From: JAQVEM01 sp964595565
Lineage (GTDB): Bacteria > Actinomycetota > Humimicrobiia > Humimicrobiales > Humimicrobiaceae
NCBI GenBank assembly: GCA_964595565.1
Contig: CAZQQX010000002.1
Coordinates: forward strand, 22,567 to 86,566
Direction of reading: 5' to 3'
Length of the DNA: 64,000 nt
Part shown: in pieces, positions 9,043-17,891 of the stretch
Position numbering within the stretch: position 1 is the first letter of the stretch
Layout: each line of letters opens with the position of its first letter
Translations under genes and position numbers: made by a program
Notes under the pieces: generated by a model
Database searches by the model: none
What the model was told of the DNA's origin: nothing
What the model saw: the letters and a program-made list of their open reading frames with translations, nothing else

Positions 9043-9829
9043 ATATTACCTCCCTTAAATCAAAGGCAGGGCCATCCTGGCATACTTTATTATAGGAAAA
9101 TCCTCTCTTCCCTTTTCTAATTTTCACCACACATCCATTACAGACCCCTATTCCGCATGCCATCATCTCTTCCAGTATTGCAGCCAATCTGTTATTTGTT
9201 TTTTCATAAATTTTCTGCATTTTTTTTAACATGTTTACCGGCCCACAGCAGTATATATCATAATCCTTGAACACCTTTATATTTTCCCGGATATAATCTG
9301 AAACCAGCCCTTTATCGCCCCGGGAACCATCTTCAGTAAGAAAAGCGTAATTTATATTTAGTTCAATCAGGTCTCTTTCCCATCTGATATAACTTTTATC
9401 CTTAAATCCTGCTGCAAAAAAAACCTCTTTTTTTAACTTTTTAGCTTCCTTTGCTATAAAATGCAGGGGGGCTATACCAATACCCCCTCCTATTAAGAGA
9501 ATAGATTTCCCGGCCATGTTTAAATCCACGCCATTCCCGAGGGGACCAATAAAATCAAGATTATCACCCTTTTTCAGGTTTGATAGATATTTTGTTCCCT
9601 TTCCCCTGACAGAAAATAAAATAGAAAAAACATTAAAATTTTTTTCAACGTCAAAAATACTAAACGGGCGCCTTAAAAAAGGGTCCATGGTCCCCTCCGG
9701 CGAACATTTTATATTGATAAATTGTCCCGGCCGGGCTTCATTGCATATATAAGGTGAGAAAACCCCTATCCTGTACAGACTATCACCATATCTCTCGTTA
9801 GAAATTATTTCTCCATTTAGTATCTTCAT
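9035..9829 (-). CDS. pyrK: dihydroorotate dehydrogenase electron transfer subunit
   Basis: 264 residues. It has a ferredoxin-reductase-like FAD domain (PFLRRPFSIFDV), an NAD domain (LIGGGIGIAPLHFIA), and a C-terminal 2Fe-2S site CGIGVCNGC plus a later Cys in NKVCQDGP. It passes electrons from PyrD to NAD. An ATG in TGATG, overlapping the carB stop by one base, is the better start (AGGAG five bases upstream); a TTG one codon earlier is too close to the ribosome site. Confidence 0.95.
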   Translation of the reverse strand: MKILNGEIISNERYGDSLYRIGVFSPYICNEARPGQFINIKCSPEGTMDPFLRRPFSIFDVEKNFNVFSILFSVRGKGTKYLSNLKKGDNLDFIGPLGNGVDLNMAGKSILLIGGGIGIAPLHFIAKEAKKLKKEVFFAAGFKDKSYIRWERDLIELNINYAFLTEDGSRGDKGLVSDYIRENIKVFKDYDIYCCGPVNMLKKMQKIYEKTNNRLAAILEEMMACGIGVCNGCVVKIRKGKRGFSYNKVCQDGPAFDLREVIFD

Positions 9830-12800
9830 CAATACTCCTGTATGGGTTTGACTTTTAATTTAGAGTTATTTTTGATTTCCTGTATTCCCTGTACTATAGC
9901 AGAAGCTCCCGATATTGTGGTTACAGAAGGCACATTGTGAAGAACTGCCGCAGTTCTAAGGTAATAACCATCACTTCTGGCAACACTGCCTTCGGGTGTA
10001 TTTATAATCAGGTCAATTTCTCCATTCTTTATCATATCCAGAACATTTGGCCTGCCTTCTCTTATTTTCAAAACTTTATCACATTTTATGCCCTCTTTCT
10101 CCAGAGTGTCTCCTGTCCCGATAGTAGAAATTATTTTAAAGCCAAGTCCGGATAGTTTACCTGCAATACCCACTATAGCCTCTTTATCTTTATCATTAAC
10201 GCTTATAAAAACAGAGCCCGAGGTAGGAAATTTTAGATTTGTGGAAATCTGTGTTTTTGCAAAAGCTATACCAAAGCTTTTGTCAATTCCCATAACTTCC
10301 CCTGTAGATTTCATTTCGGGCCCCAGTAGGGTATCAACTCCGGGAAATCTATTAAATGGGAGTACTGCTTCCTTGATGCTAAAGTAATCAAGCAATGTAG
10401 AGTCAACTTTTTTAAACTTTATCTCTCTTAACTTTTTTCCGGTCATTACCAGAGATGCTATCTTTGCCAGCGGCACACCTATGGATTTACTCACAAAGGG
10501 AACGGTACGGGAAGCTCTCGGGTTTGCCTCAAGTACATAAACCACAGAATCTTTTATGGCATATTGAACATTCATAAGTCCAATTACTTTCAGTTCCTTT
10601 GCCATCTTACGGGTATAATCTTTAATAGTCTCAATTACTTTTTTACTCAGAGTAAATGGCGGTATTACACAGGCACTATCGCCTGAATGTATCCCTGCCT
10701 CTTCTATATGCTCCATAATTCCACCGATAAACATTTCCTCCCCATCATAGATTACATCAACATCGACTTCTATTGCCCTTTCCAGAAATTTATCTATCAG
10801 TACCGGTCTATCATTTGAGACTATTGCAGCATTTTTTACATAATCTATGAGACTGTCTTCATTATAGACTATATTCATCGCTCTGCCCCCCAGCACATAT
10901 GAAGGCCTGACCAGCACCGGGTAACCTATCTTTATCGCTATCTTTTTTGCTGTATCAACATCCATAGCTGTTCCATTCTCTGCCTGGGGAATATTTAATT
11001 TCCGGAGCATGGAGCCAAACCTTTTTCTGTCTTCGGCCAGGTCAATGCTATCAGGAGAAGTACCCAGAATATTTACGCCGGCATTCTGCAGCCTCTGGGC
11101 AAGTTTCAATGGAGTCTGGCCTCCAAACTGCACTATTACCCCGTAAGGTTTTTCCGCTTCTACTATGTTTAAGACATCCTCAAAAGTTAAAGGCTCAAAA
11201 TATAAACGATCTGAAGTATCATAATCAGTACTCACAGTCTCCGGGTTGCAGTTTATCATTATGGTTTCAAAACCTGCATCATGCAGGGCAAAAGAAGCAT
11301 GAACACAGCAATAGTCAAACTCTATCCCCTGGCCAATACGGTTCGGCCCGCCTCCCAGAATAATAACCTTATTTCTATCTGAGGACGAAGTCTCATCCTC
11401 GGTCTCATAAGTAGAATAATAATAAGGTGTATAAGCTTCAAATTCCCCGGCGCATGTATCAACAGTCTTAAAGGTAGTAGTTATATTCATCCTTTTTCTC
11501 AGCGCCCTTACCTCATCTTCGCTGGAATTGCACAGATAGGCTATCTGCTCATCAGAATATCCATTCTTTTTAGCTTCATATAATATTTCTCCGGTAATAC
11601 TTTTTAAACTGTATTTTTTTAAAGAATCTTCAAATTCAACAAGCTGTCTTATGTTATTCAAGAACCAGGGGTCTATTTTTGTATATCTTGATATCTCTTC
11701 TATGCTCATTCCATTCTGGAAGGCATATTTAATATAGAAAATTCTATCCTGGTTGGGAATGGTCAGCTTGTTCCCCAGTAATTTTTCTTTTATGTCATCT
11801 TTTCCATCGGAACCAAGCCCATATCTATCTATTTCAAGAGATCTTATAGCCTTCTGAAGAGCTTCTTTAAAGGTCCTGCCAATTGCAAGAACTTCACCAA
11901 CGGATTTCATCCTGGTTGTAAGGCTGGCGTCAGCTCCCGGAAATTTTTCAAATGTCCACCTGGGAAACTTTACCACTACATAATCAATTGACGGTTCAAA
12001 GCAGGCAGGTGTCTTACGGGTAATATCATTCTGGATCTCATCCAGCGTATATCCTATCGCAAGCCTTGTGGCAATTTTAGCAATCGGGTAACCCGTTGCC
12101 TTGGAAGCCAGCGCACTGCTTCTCGATACTCTCGGATTCAATTCAATAACCGCCACTTTTCCGTCTTCAGGATTAACTGCGAACTGAATATTTGACCCAC
12201 CGGCATTAACCCCTATCTCCCTCATTATTTTAATACTTGCATCTCTTATATTCTGATATTCCCTGTAGGTTAGTGTCTGGGCAGGAGCTACGCAGATACT
12301 GTCACCGGTATGTACCCCCATCGGGTCAAAATTTTCTATGGAACATATTATAATCACATTATCATTTATGTCTCTCATCATTTCTAATTCAATTTCTTTC
12401 CATCCCGCAACCGATTTTTCCACCAGCACCTCGGATTTTGGCGAGATGTCAAGGCCCCTGGTAACTATACCAATGAACTCTTCCTTGTTAAACGCAACTC
12501 CCCCGCCCAATCCTCCGAGTGTAAAGCTCGGTCTTACCACAAGCGGGAATTTTAATTTTCTACTGAAACTAAGAGCCTCCTTTAAACTGTGCGCATAACT
12601 GCTGGGAGGAACATAGAGACCTATCCTGTTCATAGCTTCTTTAAATTGTTCCCTGTCTTCAGCTTTATTAATAACGTTTATATCAACTCCTATAAGCTCC
12701 ACTCCATATCTATCTAAAATCTTTTCATTTGATAGAGCAGCTGCCATGTTCAACCCCGTTTGCCCTCCCAGTGCAGGGAGCATTGCGTCCGGTCTTTCCT

Positions 12801-13038
12801 TTTTTATTATTTTTTCTACAAATTCTGGGGTCAAAGGCTCAATATAAGTTTTATCCGCAAATTCCGGGTCGGTCATAATAGTGGCAGGGTTACTGTTAAC
12901 CAGCACCACTTTGTAACCTTCCTGTTTTAAAACTTTACATGCCTGGGTTCCTGAATAATCAAATTCACATGCCTGACCGATAACTATGGGACCCGAGCCT
13001 ATCAGTAATATTTTCTTTAAATCTTTTCTCCTGGGCAT
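9829..13038 (-). CDS. carB: carbamoyl-phosphate synthase large subunit
   Basis: A 1069-residue full-length enzyme that builds carbamoyl phosphate from bicarbonate, ammonia and two ATP. It shows the duplicated ATP-grasp architecture: GSGPIVIGQACEFDYSG opens the first half and GGGPNRIGQGIEFDYCCVH the second. Each half has its grasp loop (FTLGGLGGG; YVLGGRAM), and the C-terminal about 130 residues form the methylglyoxal-synthase-like allosteric domain bound by UMP or ornithine. It follows carA by 18 bases. Confidence 0.98.
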   Translation of the reverse strand: MPRRKDLKKILLIGSGPIVIGQACEFDYSGTQACKVLKQEGYKVVLVNSNPATIMTDPEFADKTYIEPLTPEFVEKIIKKERPDAMLPALGGQTGLNMAAALSNEKILDRYGVELIGVDINVINKAEDREQFKEAMNRIGLYVPPSSYAHSLKEALSFSRKLKFPLVVRPSFTLGGLGGGVAFNKEEFIGIVTRGLDISPKSEVLVEKSVAGWKEIELEMMRDINDNVIIICSIENFDPMGVHTGDSICVAPAQTLTYREYQNIRDASIKIMREIGVNAGGSNIQFAVNPEDGKVAVIELNPRVSRSSALASKATGYPIAKIATRLAIGYTLDEIQNDITRKTPACFEPSIDYVVVKFPRWTFEKFPGADASLTTRMKSVGEVLAIGRTFKEALQKAIRSLEIDRYGLGSDGKDDIKEKLLGNKLTIPNQDRIFYIKYAFQNGMSIEEISRYTKIDPWFLNNIRQLVEFEDSLKKYSLKSITGEILYEAKKNGYSDEQIAYLCNSSEDEVRALRKRMNITTTFKTVDTCAGEFEAYTPYYYSTYETEDETSSSDRNKVIILGGGPNRIGQGIEFDYCCVHASFALHDAGFETIMINCNPETVSTDYDTSDRLYFEPLTFEDVLNIVEAEKPYGVIVQFGGQTPLKLAQRLQNAGVNILGTSPDSIDLAEDRKRFGSMLRKLNIPQAENGTAMDVDTAKKIAIKIGYPVLVRPSYVLGGRAMNIVYNEDSLIDYVKNAAIVSNDRPVLIDKFLERAIEVDVDVIYDGEEMFIGGIMEHIEEAGIHSGDSACVIPPFTLSKKVIETIKDYTRKMAKELKVIGLMNVQYAIKDSVVYVLEANPRASRTVPFVSKSIGVPLAKIASLVMTGKKLREIKFKKVDSTLLDYFSIKEAVLPFNRFPGVDTLLGPEMKSTGEVMGIDKSFGIAFAKTQISTNLKFPTSGSVFISVNDKDKEAIVGIAGKLSGLGFKIISTIGTGDTLEKEGIKCDKVLKIREGRPNVLDMIKNGEIDLIINTPEGSVARSDGYYLRTAAVLHNVPSVTTISGASAIVQGIQEIKNNSKLKVKPIQEY

Positions 13039-13056
13039 ATATTATCTTTCCACTAT

Positions 13057-14157
13057 TTATTTTTTTAAATTTTTAATTAAACTAACAAACTTACCAAAAA
13101 TGTATCTTGAGTCATGCGGGCCGGGTTTCCCTTCCGGATGAAATTGTATGGTATATGCATTTATTTTTTTGTATTGTAATCCTTCAACAGTACCATCGTT
13201 AAGATTGATATGCGTTATACCACAATCAGTGCCCTTGATATTTTTTAATGACCCTTCACTAACGGCAAAACCGTGGTTCTGGGATGTTATTTCAACTTTT
13301 CCCGTTTCCAGATTTTTAACCGGATGATTACCACCATGATGACCAAATTTTAACTTATAAGTCTTTGCCCCCAGAGCAATTGCAAGGAGCTGATGCCCCA
13401 TACAAATCCCGAATATCGGCTTCCTGCCAATTAATTTTTTAATTGTATCAATTGCATAATTTAAAGCTGAAGGGTCACCCGGACCATTGGACAGCAGTAT
13501 ACCATCGGGGTTATATTTTAATATCTCCCCTGCTTCAGTAGAAGCCGGCACAACAATTAACCTGAACCCTTCCCAGTCCAGGCACTTTAAGATACCCATT
13601 TTTACTCCGAAATCCATCGCAACAACTACATATTTATAATCACTAATGCCGGGGTTGTAAATATATGGCTTACTGCAGGTAACATTTTTTACCAGGTCAC
13701 TTTTAATAATAGATGGATAATCATCAAGCTTTCTTTTTAATTCACACCTGTCATCAGTTTCAGTAGAAATAATACCTTTCATTGAACCCTCAAGCCTGAT
13801 ATGTCTGGTCAATTGCCTGGTATCTATTCCTTCAATCCCCACAATATTATTCTTTTTTAAATAATCCTGAAGATTGCCTTCCGCTCTCCAGTTAGAGTAG
13901 AAATCAAAACACTCCTTTACAATCAAACCCCTGGCCTGTATTTTATCTGATTCAACATCCATACTATTTACGCCATAATTTCCAATCTCGGGATAGGTCA
14001 TTACCACAATCTGTCCATAATAAGAGGGGTCTGTTAACACTTCCTGGTAACCAATCATTGAAGTATTAAACACTACTTCACCAATTGTTTCTCCGCTGCA
14101 TCCTATATTTTTACCCTTAAATATCATCCCGTCTTCTAAAATCAAATTTACTTCCAA
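13057..14157 (-). CDS. carA: carbamoyl-phosphate synthase small subunit
   Basis: A 366-residue glutamine amidotransferase subunit supplying ammonia to CarB. The N-terminal CarA domain carries GYQEVLTDPSYYGQIV. The class I amidotransferase domain has the nucleophile in FGICMGHQ and the His-Glu pair in QFHPEGKPGPHDS. The start is TTG with AGGA eight bases upstream, four bases after the end of pyrC. Confidence 0.97.
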   Translation of the reverse strand: MEVNLILEDGMIFKGKNIGCSGETIGEVVFNTSMIGYQEVLTDPSYYGQIVVMTYPEIGNYGVNSMDVESDKIQARGLIVKECFDFYSNWRAEGNLQDYLKKNNIVGIEGIDTRQLTRHIRLEGSMKGIISTETDDRCELKRKLDDYPSIIKSDLVKNVTCSKPYIYNPGISDYKYVVVAMDFGVKMGILKCLDWEGFRLIVVPASTEAGEILKYNPDGILLSNGPGDPSALNYAIDTIKKLIGRKPIFGICMGHQLLAIALGAKTYKLKFGHHGGNHPVKNLETGKVEITSQNHGFAVSEGSLKNIKGTDCGITHINLNDGTVEGLQYKKINAYTIQFHPEGKPGPHDSRYIFGKFVSLIKNLKK

Positions 14158-14161
14158 AATT

Positions 14162-15475
14162 TTATCCTTCTTTCCTGATGTTACTCACGTTATAAACTAA
14201 CTTACCCCCGCTAATCGTGCAGATTATCTTCCCCATTAATTTATGCCCGATAAAAATACTATTTTTACTTTTGGAAACAATATTTTCTTTTTTTACCTTT
14301 TCTTCTTTTTCTGTATCTATAACTGTTATATTGGCGATCTCCCCAACTTTTATTTTCCCTGCATTAACGCCAATTATCCTGGACGGCGAGGTGGTAATTA
14401 AATTTATAAATTTAGACAGGCTTATTTTTTCCTCTACACATAATTTAGTAAAAGCGGCACTAAAAAGTGTCTCCAGGCCTATGGTCCCGAAGCTGGCAAG
14501 CCTGAATGTTGTATTTTTTTCTATATCCAGATGAGGCGCATGGTCACTTACTATAGCGTCAATAACTCCTTTTTTTATGCCCTCAATCAGTGCCTGCCTG
14601 TCTTCCTCGCTTCTTATAGGCGGCTTAACTTTAAAGTTGGTATTAAAAGTCGTAAGGTAACTATCATTAAAAAAAAGATGATGGGGTGTTACATCACAGG
14701 TTATATTTACCCCTTCGTCTTTTGCTCTCTCTATCATTTCCACACTACCCCTGGTGCTCAAATGAGTCACATGAATCCTGGCGCCGCTTTTTTTGGCCAG
14801 GGCGATATCCCTGGATATCATTAAATCGTCACTCAAACTGGATATACCCTGCAGGCCCAGCATAGTTGAGTAGTAGCCTTCATGGACAAGACCCTCGCCG
14901 GAGATAAAATCATCCTCTTCATGTAAAATTAATGGCAGACCAAACTGCCTGGAATAGCGCATGATTTCATACATTATCTTACTATCTCTCACGCACATAC
15001 CATCGTCAGAAAAACCAGCTGCACCTGCCTCCGACATAAGCCCCATTTCAGTAATATCTTTCCCTTCAAGCCCCCTGGTCATAGCAGCTACCGGCAGCAC
15101 CCTGCACGCCGCACCTCTGGATTTCTCCAGAACGTATTTTACCAGAGACTGGTTATCTATAACCGGCCTGGTATTGGCCATACAGGCAACTGTAGTTACT
15201 CCTCCCTTAACTGCTGCCTCTGCCCCCGACTCAATCGTTTCTTCATTTTCAAATCCCGGTTCTCTGAAATGCACATGCATATCCACAAATCCCGGTGATA
15301 TGACACAGCCCTCTGCATCAATTTCTATTACATCATTTTCCGTGCTTTTGATTTCTTTTTTTATCCCGGTTATAATACCATCTCTTACCAGAATATCGGA
15401 GTAAAAGTCCTTTCCCTGCAACAGGTCAATTATCCTGCCTGATTTTATAAGAATATTTTTATTATTATTCATCAT
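14162..15475 (-). CDS. pyrC: dihydroorotase
   Basis: A 437-residue amidohydrolase closing carbamoyl aspartate to dihydroorotate. Metal-site motifs are DMHVHFREPG near residue 64, THLSTRGS and the catalytic SDHAPH. The length and the HVHFREPG form identify the long class I bacterial type that often associates with PyrB. Two consecutive ATG codons are possible starts. It sits 24 bases after pyrB. Confidence 0.97.
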   Translation of the reverse strand: MMNNNKNILIKSGRIIDLLQGKDFYSDILVRDGIITGIKKEIKSTENDVIEIDAEGCVISPGFVDMHVHFREPGFENEETIESGAEAAVKGGVTTVACMANTRPVIDNQSLVKYVLEKSRGAACRVLPVAAMTRGLEGKDITEMGLMSEAGAAGFSDDGMCVRDSKIMYEIMRYSRQFGLPLILHEEDDFISGEGLVHEGYYSTMLGLQGISSLSDDLMISRDIALAKKSGARIHVTHLSTRGSVEMIERAKDEGVNITCDVTPHHLFFNDSYLTTFNTNFKVKPPIRSEEDRQALIEGIKKGVIDAIVSDHAPHLDIEKNTTFRLASFGTIGLETLFSAAFTKLCVEEKISLSKFINLITTSPSRIIGVNAGKIKVGEIANITVIDTEKEEKVKKENIVSKSKNSIFIGHKLMGKIICTISGGKLVYNVSNIRKEG

Positions 15476-15499
15476 ACCAATTAAAATATAATAAAATTT

Positions 15500-16420
15500 T
15501 TAACTTAATATCAAATAAAGTATCGCCATTCTTACGGCTACCCCATAAGTAACCTGGTAGTTAATCACTATTTTTTCTCCCTGACTGCCCCCTGTTTCCA
15601 TAACTTCATCACTGATTTCTATCCCCCTGTTAACCGGTCCGGGATGCATAACTATGGAGCCGGGTTTCATTCTTTTCAACCTATCCATATTCAGGCTTAA
15701 AAACCGGTTATATTCCATTATTGACGGATAAAATTTTCTATCCTGCCTCTCAAATTGCATCCTTAGCATATAGATGATATCAGATTCCCCTATAACATCA
15801 TCTATACAGTGCTTCACGCTCATTTTTGAAAAATCCTCCGGAAGAAGCATTGTCGGTGAAACTATGGTTACTTTCATACCCATCTTTTCAAATAAATCTA
15901 AATTAGATTTTGCCACCCTGCTATTTATAAAATCACCAACAATGGCTGCCCTGAGATTCTCAAAATTCCCAAATCTCTTTTTTATGGTATACAAATCAAG
16001 CAGAGCCTGGGTGGGATGCTGATATTTTCCATCGCCTGCATTTATTACAGGAACTTTTACAATCCGGTCCACCATTTTAATTGTCCCGCTGTCGCTGTGC
16101 CTTATAATAACCAGGTCAACATTCATGGAAAGAATCGTTTTCAAGGTGTCAATAATAGATTCTCCTTTTACAATACTGCTGTTAGAGGAAGAAAAATTTA
16201 TTATATCTGCACTGAGTCTCTTGGCGGCTATCTCAAACGAACTTTTAGTTCTTGTACTGGGCTCAAAAAACAGGTTGACTATTGTTTTACCTCTCAGGGC
16301 CGGAACCTTTTTTACATCCCTTCCTGATATTTCAAGAAAGGAATCTGCATTTGAAAGTATTAACTTAATATCTTCAGGACTGAGACTTTTTGAATCTATT
16401 ATACTTTTTTTCCTTAACAT
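15500..16420 (-). CDS. pyrB: aspartate carbamoyltransferase catalytic subunit
   Basis: 306 residues, making carbamoyl aspartate, the committed pyrimidine step. The carbamoyl phosphate site FFEPSTRTKSSFE and HPTQALLDLYTI are intact. No pyrI regulatory subunit is nearby, so control probably lies in the PyrR leader (inference). The ATG has AAGGAG upstream and begins three bases after pyrR ends. Confidence 0.98.
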   Translation of the reverse strand: MLRKKSIIDSKSLSPEDIKLILSNADSFLEISGRDVKKVPALRGKTIVNLFFEPSTRTKSSFEIAAKRLSADIINFSSSNSSIVKGESIIDTLKTILSMNVDLVIIRHSDSGTIKMVDRIVKVPVINAGDGKYQHPTQALLDLYTIKKRFGNFENLRAAIVGDFINSRVAKSNLDLFEKMGMKVTIVSPTMLLPEDFSKMSVKHCIDDVIGESDIIYMLRMQFERQDRKFYPSIMEYNRFLSLNMDRLKRMKPGSIVMHPGPVNRGIEISDEVMETGGSQGEKIVINYQVTYGVAVRMAILYLILS

Positions 16421-16422
16421 TA

Positions 16423-16959
16423 TTACTCCTTACCCGAAACCGTAACGCTATCCACTCCATCAGTTTCCTTTAATTTAACTTCCACAGACTCATTTCTTGA
16501 GGTAGGAAGGTTTTTCCCCACATAATCAGCCCTTATGGGAAGTTCCCTGTGCCCCCTGTCTATTAAAACTACGAGCTGTATTGACTTCGGCCTTCCAAAA
16601 TCAATCAGAGCATCCATAGCCGCCCTTACTGTCCTTCCGGTATACAGGACATCATCAACAAGAATTACATTCTTACCCTCTATATCAAAAGTAATATCGG
16701 TTATCTGCGCCGCAGGTTTAATATTATGCCCGATATCATCTCTGTAAAAGGTTATATCAAGCTTACCGCTCTGAATTTTTATTCCCTCAAATTTTTCAAT
16801 ATTTTCGGCTATTCTATTTGCAAGCGGCACCCCTCTCTTCTGAAGACCAATAAAAACCAGATTCTCCGGCCCTTTATTCCTTTCAAGTATCTCATGCGAA
16901 ATTCTTCTGATTACCCTGTCTATATCACTTTCACCTAATATATATGCCTTTTCTTTCAT
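16423..16959 (-). CDS. pyrR: PyrR bifunctional pyrimidine operon regulator / uracil phosphoribosyltransferase
   Basis: 178 residues. It has the phosphoribosyltransferase fold with the PRPP loop VILVDDVLYTGRTVRAAMDAL, and GLQKRGVPLANRI near residue 40. PyrR binds UMP and PRPP and attaches to a specific RNA hairpin in pyr leader transcripts. It is the first gene of the operon, and its own leader contains a match to the known PyrR recognition sequence, so autoregulation by attenuation is strongly suggested. Confidence 0.96.
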   Translation of the reverse strand: MKEKAYILGESDIDRVIRRISHEILERNKGPENLVFIGLQKRGVPLANRIAENIEKFEGIKIQSGKLDITFYRDDIGHNIKPAAQITDITFDIEGKNVILVDDVLYTGRTVRAAMDALIDFGRPKSIQLVVLIDRGHRELPIRADYVGKNLPTSRNESVEVKLKETDGVDSVTVSGKE

Positions 16960-16974
16960 AAAATTTCACCCAAT

Positions 16975-17008
16975 AAAAAAAGCCTCCTTACCATAAAAGT
17001 AAGAAGGC
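16975..17008 (-). terminator. intrinsic terminator of the pyr attenuator
   Basis: On the minus strand a 10-bp stem (GCCTTCTTAC with GTAAGGAGGC, one G-U pair, 7-base loop) is followed at once by seven T residues. It lies about 15 bases before pyrR, with no coding sequence between it and the promoter, so it can only act as a leader attenuator. Confidence 0.9.
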
Positions 17009-17057
17009 CTGAATATCTTCCCTGTTAATATATGTTTCTATGTATATTGTTTTCATT

Positions 17058-17088
17058 CCTTTTTAGCCTCTCCGGACTACTTTAAAGG
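17058..17088 (-). promoter_or_regulatory. PyrR-binding hairpin (anti-antiterminator)
   Basis: The minus strand at 17078-17065 reads AGTCCGGAGAGGCT, fitting the Bacillus PyrR consensus ARUCCNGNGAGGYU at every defined position, flanked by CCTTT and AAAGG arms that pair. The 3' arm AAAAAGG can alternatively pair (one mismatch) with CCTTCTT at 17007-17001, the 5' arm of the terminator. This is the expected antiterminator. PyrR-UMP should therefore favour this hairpin and termination (established for Bacillus, inferred here). Confidence 0.85.
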
Positions 17089-17134
17089 TCACAAAATCTT
17101 AATTATTGGCTATACTCATCAGCTACTATAGTGG

Positions 17135-17164
17135 ATTATACCTAAAAAAACAAGCGTTAATTAA
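17135..17164 (-). promoter_or_regulatory. probable promoter of the pyr operon
   Basis: A perfect TATAAT (17140-17135, minus strand) lies about 175 bases before pyrR, upstream of the PyrR hairpin. The -35 region is weak (TTAATT-like, 17-18 bases away). Its position just before the leader RNA supports it. Confidence 0.5.
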
Positions 17165-17167
17165 AAT

Positions 17168-17518
17168 TTAACCAATATTTTTTCTCAGCTGCCTCAACTT
17201 GTAGTTTAAATCGCCCTTGCCTCTTTCTCCCTTATAGCCATGGCCACCTTCACGGGAGTTAAAGTTACCTTTATTCTGAGTTCTCGCTTCATTAACTACA
17301 ATAGTTCTTCCCTTAAATTCACTCTTATTAAACTTTTCTACGGCTGCTTTTGCCTGTTCCTCAGTTTCCATCTCCACAAATCCAAATCCTCTTGATTTCC
17401 CATCCATTCTGGTAATTACCTTTGAATAAGTAACAGTTCCTTCCTGAGAAAATAAATCCTCAAGTTCTTTATCTGTTGTGCCATAATCCAGATTACCTAC
17501 ATACATTCTTTTATTCAC
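17168..17518 (-). CDS. RRM-domain RNA-binding protein
   Basis: A 116-residue protein with one RNA recognition motif. RNP2 is MYVGNL (residues 5-10) and RNP1 is KSRGFGFVEM (about 41-50). The tail is basic and glycine-rich. Such small RRM proteins are scattered in bacteria and are often linked to cold or RNA metabolism; no specific target is known from sequence. The start is GTG with AAGG upstream; an in-frame ATG four codons later is an alternative. It has its own promoter and ends just before the pyr promoter, so the two are separate units unless there is read-through. Confidence 0.9.
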   Translation of the reverse strand: MNKRMYVGNLDYGTTDKELEDLFSQEGTVTYSKVITRMDGKSRGFGFVEMETEEQAKAAVEKFNKSEFKGRTIVVNEARTQNKGNFNSREGGHGYKGERGKGDLNYKLRQLRKNIG

Positions 17519-17891
17519 TTAAAAATACCTTTCTTTAAATTGCTTTTTTTATATATAAAAGAGAAGTAGAAATTATATTAATTTAATTGTGGAACAAAAG
17601 AAACAAGAAGAATAAAAGAAGACTTTCTTCTATTTTATTTAATCGCCCAATAAAAATTCCTACTACTCCATTTTAAAAATAAAAACTATTAAAGTACTGG
17701 TTCATTATTATATATTATATTTTTAATTTGTCCAAAGATTATTTTTCCCATAAAAAATACACTTTTCAACCATACTTTTCAAAAAGCTTGATTCTTTTAT
17801 TATCCTGGCTTTTTTATTACTACAAATCTGCGGAGCCATTCATTACCATAATTTTAACTTGATTTAAGCTTGATTTATTTATATCACCTTA
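17519..17891. other. non-coding spacer between the serpin gene and the RRM gene
   Basis: AT-rich, no ORF of note. It holds the RRM gene promoter and a roughly 190-base leader. A small hairpin (AGAAGA/TCTTCT at 17617-17631) is followed by T-rich sequence on both strands and is at best a weak terminator. A long leader upstream of a small RNA-binding protein gene could be regulatory, but no known riboswitch is recognised. Confidence 0.5.
17707..17734 (-). promoter_or_regulatory. promoter of the RRM protein gene
   Basis: TGGACA, 16 bases, TATAAT on the minus strand; a second overlapping TATAAT lies at 17719-17714. Good match to a sigma-70-type promoter. Confidence 0.6.
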
